Notes: generated by a model not told the origin, from the sequence alone. 9,318 bases of DNA from Rhodoferax sp. (GCA_021731215.1 JAKFXU010000292.1:1-9318); one strand, 5' to 3'; shown: positions 1 to 6,815, counted from the first letter of the stretch. Program-made: numbers and translations.

Positions 1-118
1 CAAGGCCCCTTGCAAGCGGTGCGACGGGAAAAGATATTTTCAGGGAGTCGAGGCCGTTGCGGCTTGAACCGGGCTCGTCCAACAAACGGTTCAGATCGTG
101 GCTTCGCACGATCTAACC
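1..118. other. Unassigned left-edge sequence beyond the truncated gudD
   Basis: I recognise no gene here. It follows the early stop of gudD and does not encode the missing C-terminal part of that enzyme in any frame I read. Two partial open frames touch the edge. One is on the minus strand from a GTG at 107-109 to base 1 (36 codons, with an AAGG about 7 bases upstream of the GTG). The other is on the plus strand from base 2 to a TGA at 65-67. Neither translation resembles a family I know. The rest is dominated by inverted repeats (see separate entry). It could be the end of a mobile element, the tail of a neighbouring gene, a rearrangement scar or a misassembled contig end. The window alone cannot separate these. 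Confidence 0.35.
88..118 (-). terminator. Imperfect inverted repeat just after gudD stop, possible terminator
   Basis: Arms GGTT+AGATCGTG and CACGATCT+AACC pair over 12 bp, with one extra base (the C at 92 on the plus strand) bulged and a 6-base loop at 101-106. It begins one base beyond the TAA of the truncated gudD. On the minus strand it is followed by a weak T-rich stretch (GTTTGTT, 87-81), so it could act as a Rho-independent terminator for the minus-strand unit. The T tract is poor, and a palindrome at a mobile-element end is an alternative. Confidence 0.35.
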
Positions 119-1147
119 TTACTCGTTGGAATGGGAACCCCAGGTCAGACCGTACATCTCGCATAACTGGGCGACGCGCACCGAGCCTTGCAGGGTCCAG
201 AAGTGGGGATCGGCCAGGGGAATGTCCACGGCTTGGAGCTGGATGGAATGCGCCATCTCGCGCCAGTCGGTCGCCACCATATTGGTCGCGGTCATCTGGC
301 CCGTGGCGCGGCGAAATTCGGCCATGACCTCGCGACCCGAAAACACGCCTTCTGCGCCGCATGGGTCTTCGGCGTATGCCAGGGCCTTGTGGTGATCGCG
401 GCACAGCCGCACCGCGTCCTTGAGCAGCCAGCCGCCGTTCGGGTCCAGCGTGATGCGCGCGTGCGCAAAGCGCTCATGCAGGGCCTCAACCGCCTCCATC
501 TCTTCCTCGCCGCGCAATACGCCGCCTTTGAGCTTGAAGTCATGGAACCCGTAGCGCGCGTAAGCAGCCTCGGCCAGTCTGACCACGGCAGCGGCGTCCA
601 TGGCTTTTTCGTGCCGCAGTCGAAGCCAGTCGTCAGCGGCCTCGGGCTCGCAGCGGTAGGCAAGATTGGTCAAGGTTCGGTCGCCGACATAAAACAGATA
701 GCCCAGCACGGCCACGGTTTCGCGTTGCTGGCCTTGACCGAGCAGTGCCGCCACCGGAACATTCAGGAATTGTCCGAGCAGGTCCAGCATGGCGCTCTCC
801 ACGGCCGTGACGGCGTGGATCGTGACGCGCAGGTCGAAGGTCTGATTGCCGCGTCCGGCGCTGTCCCGGTCCGCAAACTCGGTGCGCAGCGTGTTGAGGA
901 CCTGGTTCCAGTTGCCCACAGACTGGCCCACGACCAGGTTTTGCGCGCTAGCGAGCGTCGCGCGTATTTTTTCTCCGCCCGGCACCTCGCCAACGCCAGT
1001 GTTGCCGGCACTGTCGCTCAAGACGACCAGATTGCGCGTGAAGAACGGCCCGTGGGCGCCGCTCAGATTCAGCAGCATGCCGTCATGTCCTGCCACGGGG
1101 ATGACTTGCATGCGGGTAATGGTGGGGGTAGTGGAAAGTGCAGGCAT
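119..1147 (-). pseudogene. gudD: D-glucarate dehydratase, C-terminally truncated
   Basis: Canonical GudD of the enolase superfamily (mandelate-racemase-like barrel), which dehydrates D-glucarate to 5-dehydro-4-deoxyglucarate (EC 4.2.1.40). With the ATG at 1145-1147 the protein is 342 residues, and its key positions match the E. coli GudD numbering as I recall it. These are the KxK motif K205/K207 in FKLKGG, metal ligands D235 (DPNGGW), E266 and N289 (ATNMVATDW), then D313 and H339 (GSHSN). The frame is also open from a TTG at 1157-1159, but the numbering match favours the ATG. The family is about 446 residues. Here the reading ends two codons after the catalytic SHS motif (N, E, stop), where homologues continue with NHFDISLA, so the last barrel strand and the C-terminal part of the capping domain are lost. 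Probably inactive, or cut by a rearrangement or assembly edge. It lies downstream of the regulator gene with a 107-base gap that holds a candidate operator. Confidence 0.85.
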
Positions 1148-1177
1148 GGTGCGGTTCAAGACAATTTAAGTGATCGG

Positions 1178-1188
1178 TCATCGTACAA
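1178..1188 (-). promoter_or_regulatory. Candidate GntR/FadR-type operator upstream of gudD
   Basis: Read on the minus strand this is TTGTACGATGA, which fits the FadR-subfamily consensus TNGTNNNACNA with one mismatch. Extended outward, the minus strand reads TATGTTGTACGAT. The divergent control region carries TATGTTGTCTGAT (11 of 13 identical) at 2049-2061. It lies about 30 bases upstream of the gudD ATG, suggesting that gudD has its own promoter controlled by the adjacent regulator. I see no convincing -35/-10 pair here, so the site is inferred from the shared motif only. Confidence 0.45.
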
Positions 1189-1254
1189 CATAGTGTGGAG
1201 TTTGGCTTCTGGGTTAACCCTGATGCGCTCCCAAAACTGCCGCGTGCTATCGGA

Positions 1255-2001
1255 TCAGACCTGACCTGACTGGCCTTTGCGCAAGCGTTCACGGCTGTTG
1301 CTCAAATGGGTTCGCATGGCGGCGCGCGCCGCATCGGAATCCTGGTTGCGGATCGCATTGAATATGCTCTCATGCTCGCCGTGAACCCGCTGGAGGTAGC
1401 TGAGCCGGCCTTCGGGCGCGCTACTGGCTGTGTTGACGCGGGTGCGCGGAATGATCATGGCGCCGAGGTAGGTCATCAGGTCTGCAAAGTGCTGGTTGTT
1501 GGTGGCACGAGCCACTTCCATGTGAAACTGGAAGTCGGGCGGCACGGCATCCGAGTCCTGATTGATGGAGTCCTCAAACGCTTGCAGTGCCGCTTCCATG
1601 GTGGCCAGATTGGCGTTGGTTCTCCTCTGGGCCGCGAGGCCGGCTGCCTCGGTTTCCAGGCTGATGCGCAATTCCAGCACCGCGATCACGTCGGCCACGG
1701 TAGACATGTCGGCTTCGGCGATCCTGAAGTTGGCGGTGTCCTGCGGCGCCAGCGCAAAAGTGCCGATCCCGTGCCGGGTCTCTACCAGTTTTGAGGCTTG
1801 CAATTTGGAGAGCGCCTCGCGCACCACCGTGCGGCTGACGTCAAAGCGAACCATGATTTCGGACTCGCTGGGCAGCTTGTCGCCGGGCTTGATCAGTCCG
1901 TCGCGGATGTTGCCGGCCAGGCCATCCACGATTTCCTGGACCAAGCCGCGCGGACGGCGCGCTCGGGTGACTGAATGACTAGGGGTTTTCCATGATTCCA
2001 T
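1255..2001 (-). CDS. GntR-family transcriptional regulator, FadR/FCD type
   Basis: A 248-residue regulator with the two-part FadR-subfamily architecture. The N-terminal winged helix-turn-helix spans about residues 18-85 (PGDKLPSESEIM, then FDVSRTVVREALSKL, then the wing at HGIGTF). An all-helical FCD ligand domain covers about 100-240. FCD metal-site residues appear in order: D156 and H160 (DFQFH), H210 (EHESI) and H232 (RTHLS). Such proteins usually repress catabolic operons and release DNA on binding a sugar-acid substrate or intermediate. Here the ligand is plausibly a hexuronate, aldarate or keto-deoxy intermediate, which is inference. It is divergent from the udh-led operon and upstream of gudD on its own strand, so it is well placed to control both. 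The ATG at 1999-2001 has no good Shine-Dalgarno sequence, and no better start lies between it and the HTH. Confidence 0.9.
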   Translation of the reverse strand: MESWKTPSHSVTRARRPRGLVQEIVDGLAGNIRDGLIKPGDKLPSESEIMVRFDVSRTVVREALSKLQASKLVETRHGIGTFALAPQDTANFRIAEADMSTVADVIAVLELRISLETEAAGLAAQRRTNANLATMEAALQAFEDSINQDSDAVPPDFQFHMEVARATNNQHFADLMTYLGAMIIPRTRVNTASSAPEGRLSYLQRVHGEHESIFNAIRNQDSDAARAAMRTHLSNSRERLRKGQSGQV

Positions 2002-2011
2002 CTAAAAATTC

Positions 2012-2040
2012 TTGACAGGGTAAGGTGGGTTCACAATAAT
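2012..2040 (+). promoter_or_regulatory. Sigma-70 promoter for the udh-led operon
   Basis: A perfect -35 hexamer TTGACA (2012-2017) is separated by exactly 17 bases from AATAAT (2035-2040), a 5 of 6 match to the -10 consensus. The predicted start of transcription is about 2047. That gives a leader of about 107 bases before the uronate dehydrogenase start codon. The -35 overlaps the region just upstream of the divergent regulator's start codon, so activity here could also affect the regulator. Confidence 0.7.
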
Positions 2041-2046
2041 TCTTAC

Positions 2047-2057
2047 TTATCAGACAA
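2047..2057 (+). promoter_or_regulatory. Candidate GntR/FadR-type operator at the predicted transcription start
   Basis: TTATC-A-GACAA is a near-perfect 11-bp palindrome (TTRTC-N-GAYAA). Read on the minus strand, TTGTCTGATAA fits the FadR-subfamily consensus TNGTNNNACNA with one mismatch, at the same position as the mismatch in the site at 1178-1188. It covers the predicted transcription start of the promoter at 2012-2040, the typical position for a repressor that blocks initiation. A further CTGAT at 2065-2069 mirrors ATCAG at 2049-2053. The most likely binder is the FCD regulator encoded next door; this is inference. Confidence 0.55.
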
Positions 2058-2153
2058 CATATAACTGATCTGCTACTGAATGACTTGAATGTAAGGCGAC
2101 AAACTGGAAAAGTCCAGTGCCAGCGTCAAAATTTTGAAATGAATGGAAAAAAG

Positions 2154-2960
2154 ATGACGATCAAGGTTCATCACAAACTTCTGTTGACGGGGGCTGCCGG
2201 TGGCCTGGGCCAGGCTTTGCGTGAACGGCTCAAGGCCAATTGCGATGTCTTGCGCTTGTCCGACCGCGTGCGTTTTGGCGAGGCCGGCGCGCACGAAGAG
2301 GTGGTGCTGGCGGATTTGTCAGACGCCGATGCGGTGAGTGCGATGGTGCAGGGGGTGGACGCCATCGTTCACCTGGGCGGCGTGTCGGTGGAAGGGCCAT
2401 TTGGACCCATCCTGCAAGCCAATATTCTGGGCGTTTACAACCTGTATGAGGCCGCGCGCAAGCACGGCGTCAAGCGGGTGGTGTTTGCTAGCTCGAATCA
2501 CGTTACTGGGTTTTATCGTCAGAGTCAAACCATCACGACCCATGAGCCCGCACGTCCTGACAGTCTTTACGGTGTGAGCAAGGCCTTTGGCGAAGATTTG
2601 TCACGTTTCTACTTTGACCGTTACGCCATTGAGACCGCCTGCCTGCGCATTGGCTCCTCTTTCCCGGAGCCGCGCGATCGCCGCATGCTGGCCACTTGGT
2701 TGAGTTTCGAGGATCTGCATCGGCTCATAACCGCCTGCTTGACCACGCCCGTGCTGGGTCACAGCATCATTTTCGGCATGTCTGACAACGCAGTCACCTG
2801 GTGGGACAACGCACAGGCGCGCCATGTTGGCTATGTGCCGCAGGACAGCTCGGATGTGTTCCGGGAAGCCGTCTATGCCCGCACCCTGGCGCCCGACCTG
2901 AGCGATGCGGCGGTGCAATTTCAGGGCGGCGGTTTTGTCAAAGCCGGTCCATTCGAATGA
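2154..2960 (+). CDS. udh: Uronate dehydrogenase (NAD-dependent)
   Basis: A 268-residue extended short-chain dehydrogenase that oxidises the C1 of D-galacturonate or D-glucuronate to the aldarolactone with NAD+ (EC 1.1.1.203). The Rossmann motif TGAAGGLG is at residues 12-19. Next come DLSDADAV (54-61), VHLGGVS (72-78) and the serine pair in FASSNHVTGFY (111-121). The catalytic YxxxK is Y139/K143 (YGVSK), and LRIGSSFPEPRDRR, typical of uronate dehydrogenases, follows. Length agrees with characterised enzymes of about 265-275 residues. The frame is open further upstream (TTG at 2085, ATG at 2139). I chose the ATG at 2154 because a GGA lies 6 bases before it and the protein then begins just ahead of the Rossmann strand, as in homologues. 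It is the first gene of the operon, 20 bases before the lactonase gene, which would consume its product. Confidence 0.9.
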   Translation: MTIKVHHKLLLTGAAGGLGQALRERLKANCDVLRLSDRVRFGEAGAHEEVVLADLSDADAVSAMVQGVDAIVHLGGVSVEGPFGPILQANILGVYNLYEAARKHGVKRVVFASSNHVTGFYRQSQTITTHEPARPDSLYGVSKAFGEDLSRFYFDRYAIETACLRIGSSFPEPRDRRMLATWLSFEDLHRLITACLTTPVLGHSIIFGMSDNAVTWWDNAQARHVGYVPQDSSDVFREAVYARTLAPDLSDAAVQFQGGGFVKAGPFE

Positions 2961-2980
2961 CAGTCACAGCAGGCGTTTGA

Positions 2981-3919
2981 GTGAGCATGTCTGAACCCCA
3001 AGTCCTGTCCACCTCGCGTGACCGCGTGGGTGAATGCCCCGTGTGGTCGGTCGCCGAGCAAGCCCTTTATTGGGTGGATATTGAAGGCCGTCACATTCAC
3101 CGCTTTGACTGGGCCAGTCAGACCCAGCAAACCTGGAATACGCCCGAGCGTGTGGGCTGCATCGCGTTGACTGAGCGCCTGGGTGCTGCCGGGGATTTGG
3201 TGGCGGCGATGGAAACCGGTGTTTTTGCGGTCAAGCTGCTGACGCCACCCACAGTGAATGTGACGCTCATTACCGGCATCAATCACCCAATCACGAATAT
3301 GCGCTTTAACGATGGCCGCTGCGACGCCGAAGGTCGATTCTGGGTCAGCACCATGTGCATGGACATGGCGCTGGCAGCGCCAGTCGGTGCGGTCTACTGT
3401 CTGGATCAGTCTGGTCTGGGGGCAGCAAAGATCGAGGGCCTTATCACGCCCAACGGCATGGCCTTCAGTCCCGATAACCGGACCTACTACCTGTCCGACT
3501 CGCATCCCAGTGTGCAAAAAATATGGGCCTTTGAAGTTGAGCCCGACAGTGCAGCGCTATCGGGTCGACGCGAATTTGTGGACATGAAGCACTTGCCTGG
3601 CCGCCCCGATGGCGCGGCGGTTGATGCGGCGGGCTGCTACTGGATTTGCGGCAACGATGCCGGCCTGGTGCACCGGTTTTCACCCAGCGGCGAGTTATTG
3701 CACTCCGTGTCCGTCCCGGTATCCAAACCATCCATGTGCGCCTTCGGTGGCCCGAATCTGGACATGCTGTTTGTCACCTCCATCGTGCCCGCCTTCATCC
3801 TGCCCGATAAGGCTGGCCTCGATGGCGCTGTGTTTATCCTGGACGAAGGGGTCCTGGGTGAAGGGGTGCGCGGACGACCTGAGCCGATTTTTTCCCGTTT
3901 TCCTGTCAGTCGTTATTAA
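2981..3919 (+). CDS. SMP-30/gluconolactonase-family aldarolactonase
   Basis: A 312-residue six-bladed beta-propeller lactonase of the SMP-30/gluconolactonase/LRE family. Metal ligands known from the family are visible at the expected spacing: E18 in GECPVW, N158 in TPNGMAFSPD and D210 in RPDGAAVD. R108 and N110 in MRFNDG match the substrate-contact positions of regucalcin. Family members open sugar lactones with a divalent cation. Immediately after uronate dehydrogenase, the likely substrate is galactaro- or glucarolactone, giving the free aldarate; this is inferred from context. The GTG at 2981 has an AGG 7 bases upstream; the ATG two codons later (2987) is an alternative start. The protein presumably acts in the cytoplasm, as I see no signal peptide. 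The family annotation is firm, the exact lactone is not. Confidence 0.87.
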   Translation: MSMSEPQVLSTSRDRVGECPVWSVAEQALYWVDIEGRHIHRFDWASQTQQTWNTPERVGCIALTERLGAAGDLVAAMETGVFAVKLLTPPTVNVTLITGINHPITNMRFNDGRCDAEGRFWVSTMCMDMALAAPVGAVYCLDQSGLGAAKIEGLITPNGMAFSPDNRTYYLSDSHPSVQKIWAFEVEPDSAALSGRREFVDMKHLPGRPDGAAVDAAGCYWICGNDAGLVHRFSPSGELLHSVSVPVSKPSMCAFGGPNLDMLFVTSIVPAFILPDKAGLDGAVFILDEGVLGEGVRGRPEPIFSRFPVSRY

Positions 3920-3930
3920 TCTGGTCAATC

Positions 3931-3936
3931 AAGGAG
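3931..3936 (+). promoter_or_regulatory. Strong ribosome binding site of dctP
   Basis: AAGGAG lies 6 bases before the ATG at 3943. It is by far the clearest Shine-Dalgarno sequence among the early genes of the operon, consistent with high expression of the periplasmic binding protein relative to its neighbours. Confidence 0.75.
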
Positions 3937-3942
3937 ACAACC

Positions 3943-4926
3943 ATGACCTTCCGTAGAAATTTTGTCGCTGCCGCCGTAGCCGTCGTGACATTCTCCGCAT
4001 CTTTTTCCACCATGGCACAAAACATTGTGCTCAAGGCTTCGGACACCCACCCGGCGGGTTACCCCACCGTGGTTGCCGTCGAAAACATGGGCAAGAAACT
4101 TGAAGCGGCCACCAACGGCCGCATCAAGCTGCAGATGTTCCCGGGCGCCGTGCTGGGCCAGGAAAAAGAAGTGGTCGAGCAGACCCAGATTGGCGCGATC
4201 CAGATTGCCCGCATTTCCCTGGGTGTGGTCGGTCCCGTGGCGCCCGATGTGGACGTATTCAACATGCCCTTCGTGTTCCGCGACATCGCCCACATGCGCG
4301 CCGTGATCGACGGCCCGATTGGCGCCGAGTTGCTGGACAAGGTGTCCAACAGCCCGGCCCGCCTGATTGCCCTGGGCTGGATGGATGGCGGCTCGCGCAG
4401 CCTGTACACCAAGAAGTTGGTGAAGACGCCGGCTGACCTGAAGGGGGTCAAGGTCCGCATGATGGGCAACCCGCTGTTTGTGGACACCATGAACGCGATG
4501 GGTGGCAATGGCATTTCGATGTCTTATGGCGAAGTGTTCAGTGCCTTGCAGACCGGCGTCATTGACGGTGCCGAAAACAATCCCCCCAGCTTCTACACAT
4601 CCAACCATTACACGACCGGCGCCAAGTACTACGCACAGACCAACCACCTGATCATTCCTGAGCTTCTGGTGATGTCCAAAGTAACCTGGGACAAGTTGTC
4701 GGCAGAAGACAGGGCCCTGGTGAAAAAGGTGGCGCGCGAAGCCCAGATGGACCAACGCGTGCTGTGGGACAAGAGCGTGGCGGACTACTCGGCCAAGCTC
4801 AAGGCCGCGGGCATCGAGTTCGTGGCGGTGGACCAGAAGCTGTTCTATGACGCGACGGCACCGGTGCGCGCCAAGTACGGCGTCAAGTTTGCCGACCTGA
4901 TGAAGCGCATCGACGCCACCAAATAA
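3943..4926 (+). CDS. dctP: TRAP transporter substrate-binding protein (DctP family), likely uronate or aldarate specific
   Basis: A 327-residue periplasmic receptor of a tripartite ATP-independent transporter. Residues 1-25 form a signal peptide: an RR pair, a hydrophobic core, then probable cleavage after MA and before QN. The mature part shows DctP hallmarks: SDTHPAGYPTVVA near the N-terminus, GRIKLQMFPGAVLGQEKEV, and GVKVRMMGNP with the conserved carboxylate-clamping arginine R172. Further on are ALQTGVIDGAENNPPSFYTS and the C-terminal VTWDKLSAED helix region. Sugar-acid binding fits the operon, and I recall that related Polaromonas receptors have been shown to bind galacturonate or glucuronate. 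The exact ligand is inferred. The start is fixed by the AAGGAG at 3931. It lies 23 bases after the lactonase gene. It is separated from dctQ by 65 bases that can form a large stem-loop, which may raise its expression relative to the membrane subunits. Confidence 0.93.
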   Translation: MTFRRNFVAAAVAVVTFSASFSTMAQNIVLKASDTHPAGYPTVVAVENMGKKLEAATNGRIKLQMFPGAVLGQEKEVVEQTQIGAIQIARISLGVVGPVAPDVDVFNMPFVFRDIAHMRAVIDGPIGAELLDKVSNSPARLIALGWMDGGSRSLYTKKLVKTPADLKGVKVRMMGNPLFVDTMNAMGGNGISMSYGEVFSALQTGVIDGAENNPPSFYTSNHYTTGAKYYAQTNHLIIPELLVMSKVTWDKLSAEDRALVKKVAREAQMDQRVLWDKSVADYSAKLKAAGIEFVAVDQKLFYDATAPVRAKYGVKFADLMKRIDATK

Positions 4927-4932
4927 GACCAA

Positions 4933-4975
4933 GGGCGCGACCGGGGGCGGCGCTGCCGCGACGTCCCCGGCGCCC
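4933..4975 (+). other. Nested stem-loop between dctP and dctQ
   Basis: Three stacked complementary blocks enclose a GCT loop (4952-4954). GGGCG 4933-4937 pairs with CGCCC 4971-4975, CCGGGG 4941-4946 with CCCCGG 4965-4970, and GCGGC 4947-4951 with GCCGC 4955-4959. A 3-base bulge (4938-4940) and a 5-base bulge (4960-4964) interrupt the stem. That makes 16 GC pairs in 43 bases. No T tract follows, so it is not a classical Rho-independent terminator. Such hairpins after a binding-protein gene commonly stabilise the upstream mRNA or reduce expression of downstream permease genes. Confidence 0.65.
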
Positions 4976-4991
4976 GCGTCTGGAACCCCTC

Positions 4992-5519
4992 ATGAAAAAA
5001 AAACTCCTGCATTTCAACGACATGCTCTATCTCGCGTGCATCTGGATTTCAGGTGCCTCGATCTTTGTCATGTCCCTGATCATTCCCTGGGGCATCTTCA
5101 CCCGCTACGTGCTGGGCACGGGCTCGCAGTGGCCTGAACCGATTTCTATCCTCCTGATGGTGGTGTTCACATTTTTTGGCGCGGCGGCCGCTTATCGGGC
5201 CGGCGCGCATATTGCGGTCGCGATGGTGACCGATCGCCTGCACGCGGCGGTCAAGCGGCCGGTGGCGGCGGTGGTGCAACTGCTGATGCTGGTGGTGGCG
5301 GTGTTCATGACGCTCTACGGCTCCAAGCTGTGCATGGAAACATGGGGCCAGAACATCGGCGAGATTCCGTGGATGCCGGTCGGGGCCACCTATCTGCCGG
5401 TGCCGCTGGGTGGCCTCGTCACCCTTGTTTTCATCTTGGAATACATGGTCCTGGGGAGTCAAGCCCAGCGCGACGTCGTGACCTTCGATCACGAGAAAGT
5501 TGAAGGGGGAAATCTCTGA
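4992..5519 (+). CDS. dctQ: TRAP transporter small permease (DctQ family)
   Basis: A 175-residue inner-membrane protein with four hydrophobic segments at roughly 12-35, 48-70, 87-112 and 130-153, the usual DctQ topology and length. A typical N-terminal segment reads IPWGIFTRYVLGTGSQWPEPIS, here spread over residues 31-52, and GAAAAYRAGAHIAV follows. Its partner is the large permease encoded next, with which it forms the sodium-dependent translocation unit served by the binding protein. The start at ATG 4992 lacks a strong Shine-Dalgarno sequence (only TGGAAC nearby). It lies 16 bases after the large intergenic stem-loop, so its translation may depend on how that structure folds. Its TGA shares one base with the start codon of dctM. 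Confidence 0.92.
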   Translation: MKKKLLHFNDMLYLACIWISGASIFVMSLIIPWGIFTRYVLGTGSQWPEPISILLMVVFTFFGAAAAYRAGAHIAVAMVTDRLHAAVKRPVAAVVQLLMLVVAVFMTLYGSKLCMETWGQNIGEIPWMPVGATYLPVPLGGLVTLVFILEYMVLGSQAQRDVVTFDHEKVEGGNL

Positions 5520-6802
5520 TGGACGCTTTTGTTTTGCTGGGCTCTTTTCTGGGCCTGATGATTATTGGCATGCCGGTGGCGTACGCGCTGGGCTTGTCGG
5601 CCTTGGTTGGCGCCTGGTGGATCGATATTCCGTTCGATGCCATCATGATCTCTATCGCCAGCGGGGTGAACAAGTTCTCCCTGCTCGCCATTCCTTTCTT
5701 TGTGCTGGCCGGCGCCATCATGGCCGAGGGCGGTATGTCACGCCGGCTGGTCTCGTTTGCCAGTGTGCTGGTCGGGTTTGTGCGCGGCGGCCTGTCGCTG
5801 GTGAACATCCTGGCCTCCACCTTTTTCGGCGCCATTTCTGGCTCGTCCATGGCGGACACGGCGTCGATTGGTTCGGTGCTGATTCCAGAAATGGAAAAGA
5901 AAGGCTACCCGCGTGATTTCGCCACGGCGGTAACGGTCAGCGGCTCAGTGCAGGCTATTTTGATTCCGCCTAGCCACAACGCAGTGATTTACTCGCTGGC
6001 CGCAGGGGGGTCGGTGTCGATTGCGGCGCTGTTCTTGGCAGGTGTGCTGCCTGGTTTATTGCTGGGCTTGACGCTCGCCATCATGTGCCTGTTTATTGCA
6101 AAAAAGCGCGATTTTCCCAAGGGCCGACGCATTCCCATGAAGGAGGCGCTGTGGATTTGCGTTGATGCGTTGTGGGGCCTGATGACCATGGTGATTATTC
6201 TTGGCGGCATTTTGTCGGGCATCTTCACGGCCACCGAGTCAGCGGCCATTGCCGTGATCTGGGCCTTTTTTGTCACCATGTGCATTTACCGTGACTACAA
6301 GTGGCATGAACTGCCCAAACTGGTACACCGCACCGTCAAAACGCTGGCGATCGTGATGATTTTGATCGGCTTTGCTGCCAGTTTCGGTTACATCATGACC
6401 CTGATGCAGATTCCGCAGCAGATCACGAACGTCTTTACCAGCATCTCGGACAACAAATACGCGGTGCTGCTGATGATCAACATCCTGCTGTTGCTGTTGG
6501 GCACCTTGATGGACATGGCGCCGCTGATTCTGATCATGACCCCCATCCTGTTGCCCATTGTCACCACCATAGGGGTCGATCCGGTGCATTTCGGCATGAT
6601 CATGATGGTCAACCTGGGCATGGGCCTGATTACACCCCCTGTGGGCGGCGTGCTGTTTGTAGGGGCCGCGATTGCCAAGTTGCCGATCGAGAAAGTGGTG
6701 AAGGCTTTGTACCCCTTCTTTGGCGCTTTGTTGTTGGTATTGATGGCGGTGACCTACATTCCGGCTTTGTCGCTGTGGCTGCCCGGCCTGCTTTTGAAAT
6801 AG
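5519..6802 (+). CDS. dctM: TRAP transporter large permease (DctM family)
   Basis: A 427-residue, strongly hydrophobic inner-membrane protein of the DctM/IT superfamily with about a dozen membrane segments, the standard length for the family. Hallmarks include LLAIPFFVLAGAIMAEGG (55-72), the FGAISGSSMADTASIG block (103-118), ILIPPSHNAVIYS (147-159) and, in the second half, GTLMDMAPLILIMTPILLPI followed by GMIMMVNLGMGLITPPVG. These repeated loops form the sodium and substrate sites in the family. The ATG overlaps the dctQ stop by one base (TGATG) and is preceded by AAGGGGGA at 5503-5510, indicating translational coupling. It lies 13 bases before the dehydratase gene, so import and catabolism share one transcript. 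Confidence 0.95.
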   Translation: MDAFVLLGSFLGLMIIGMPVAYALGLSALVGAWWIDIPFDAIMISIASGVNKFSLLAIPFFVLAGAIMAEGGMSRRLVSFASVLVGFVRGGLSLVNILASTFFGAISGSSMADTASIGSVLIPEMEKKGYPRDFATAVTVSGSVQAILIPPSHNAVIYSLAAGGSVSIAALFLAGVLPGLLLGLTLAIMCLFIAKKRDFPKGRRIPMKEALWICVDALWGLMTMVIILGGILSGIFTATESAAIAVIWAFFVTMCIYRDYKWHELPKLVHRTVKTLAIVMILIGFAASFGYIMTLMQIPQQITNVFTSISDNKYAVLLMINILLLLLGTLMDMAPLILIMTPILLPIVTTIGVDPVHFGMIMMVNLGMGLITPPVGGVLFVGAAIAKLPIEKVVKALYPFFGALLLVLMAVTYIPALSLWLPGLLLK

Positions 6803-6815
6803 TCGAAAAAATTGC

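Noticed and set aside
19..25. GTGCGAC, resembling the 5' end of group II introns
   Set aside because: Intron sequence would have to continue rightward, but gudD coding sequence begins 100 bases later, and I see no domain V-like hairpin or intron-encoded protein.
88..118. Integron attC-like site (GTTRRRY/RYYYAAC-type arms with a bulged base)
   Set aside because: The core motifs are in the wrong order: in attC RYYYAAC is the 5' outer box and GTTRRRY the 3' one, the reverse of what is seen. There is no cassette or integrase gene in view.
1211..1220. Perfect palindrome GGGTTAACCC upstream of gudD
   Set aside because: A 10-bp palindrome is expected several times by chance in 9 kb, and it has no copy in the divergent control region, so I did not call it an operator.
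188..1264. 358-residue plus-strand open frame over gudD
   Set aside because: It is a shadow of gudD: the minus-strand frame carries every GudD catalytic motif, whereas this one shows no family resemblance.
2085..2153. N-terminal extension of uronate dehydrogenase from the TTG at 2085 or ATG at 2139
   Set aside because: Neither start has a ribosome site, the extra residues are not dehydrogenase-like, and the region contains the leader hairpin and palindrome. The ATG at 2154 fits family length and position.
3925..4932. 335-residue open frame antisense to dctP
   Set aside because: It mirrors the whole of dctP on the opposite strand, is rich in His, Gly, Ala and Val with no recognisable domain, and is what high third-position GC produces. 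The plus-strand frame has a signal peptide, a ribosome site and clear family motifs.
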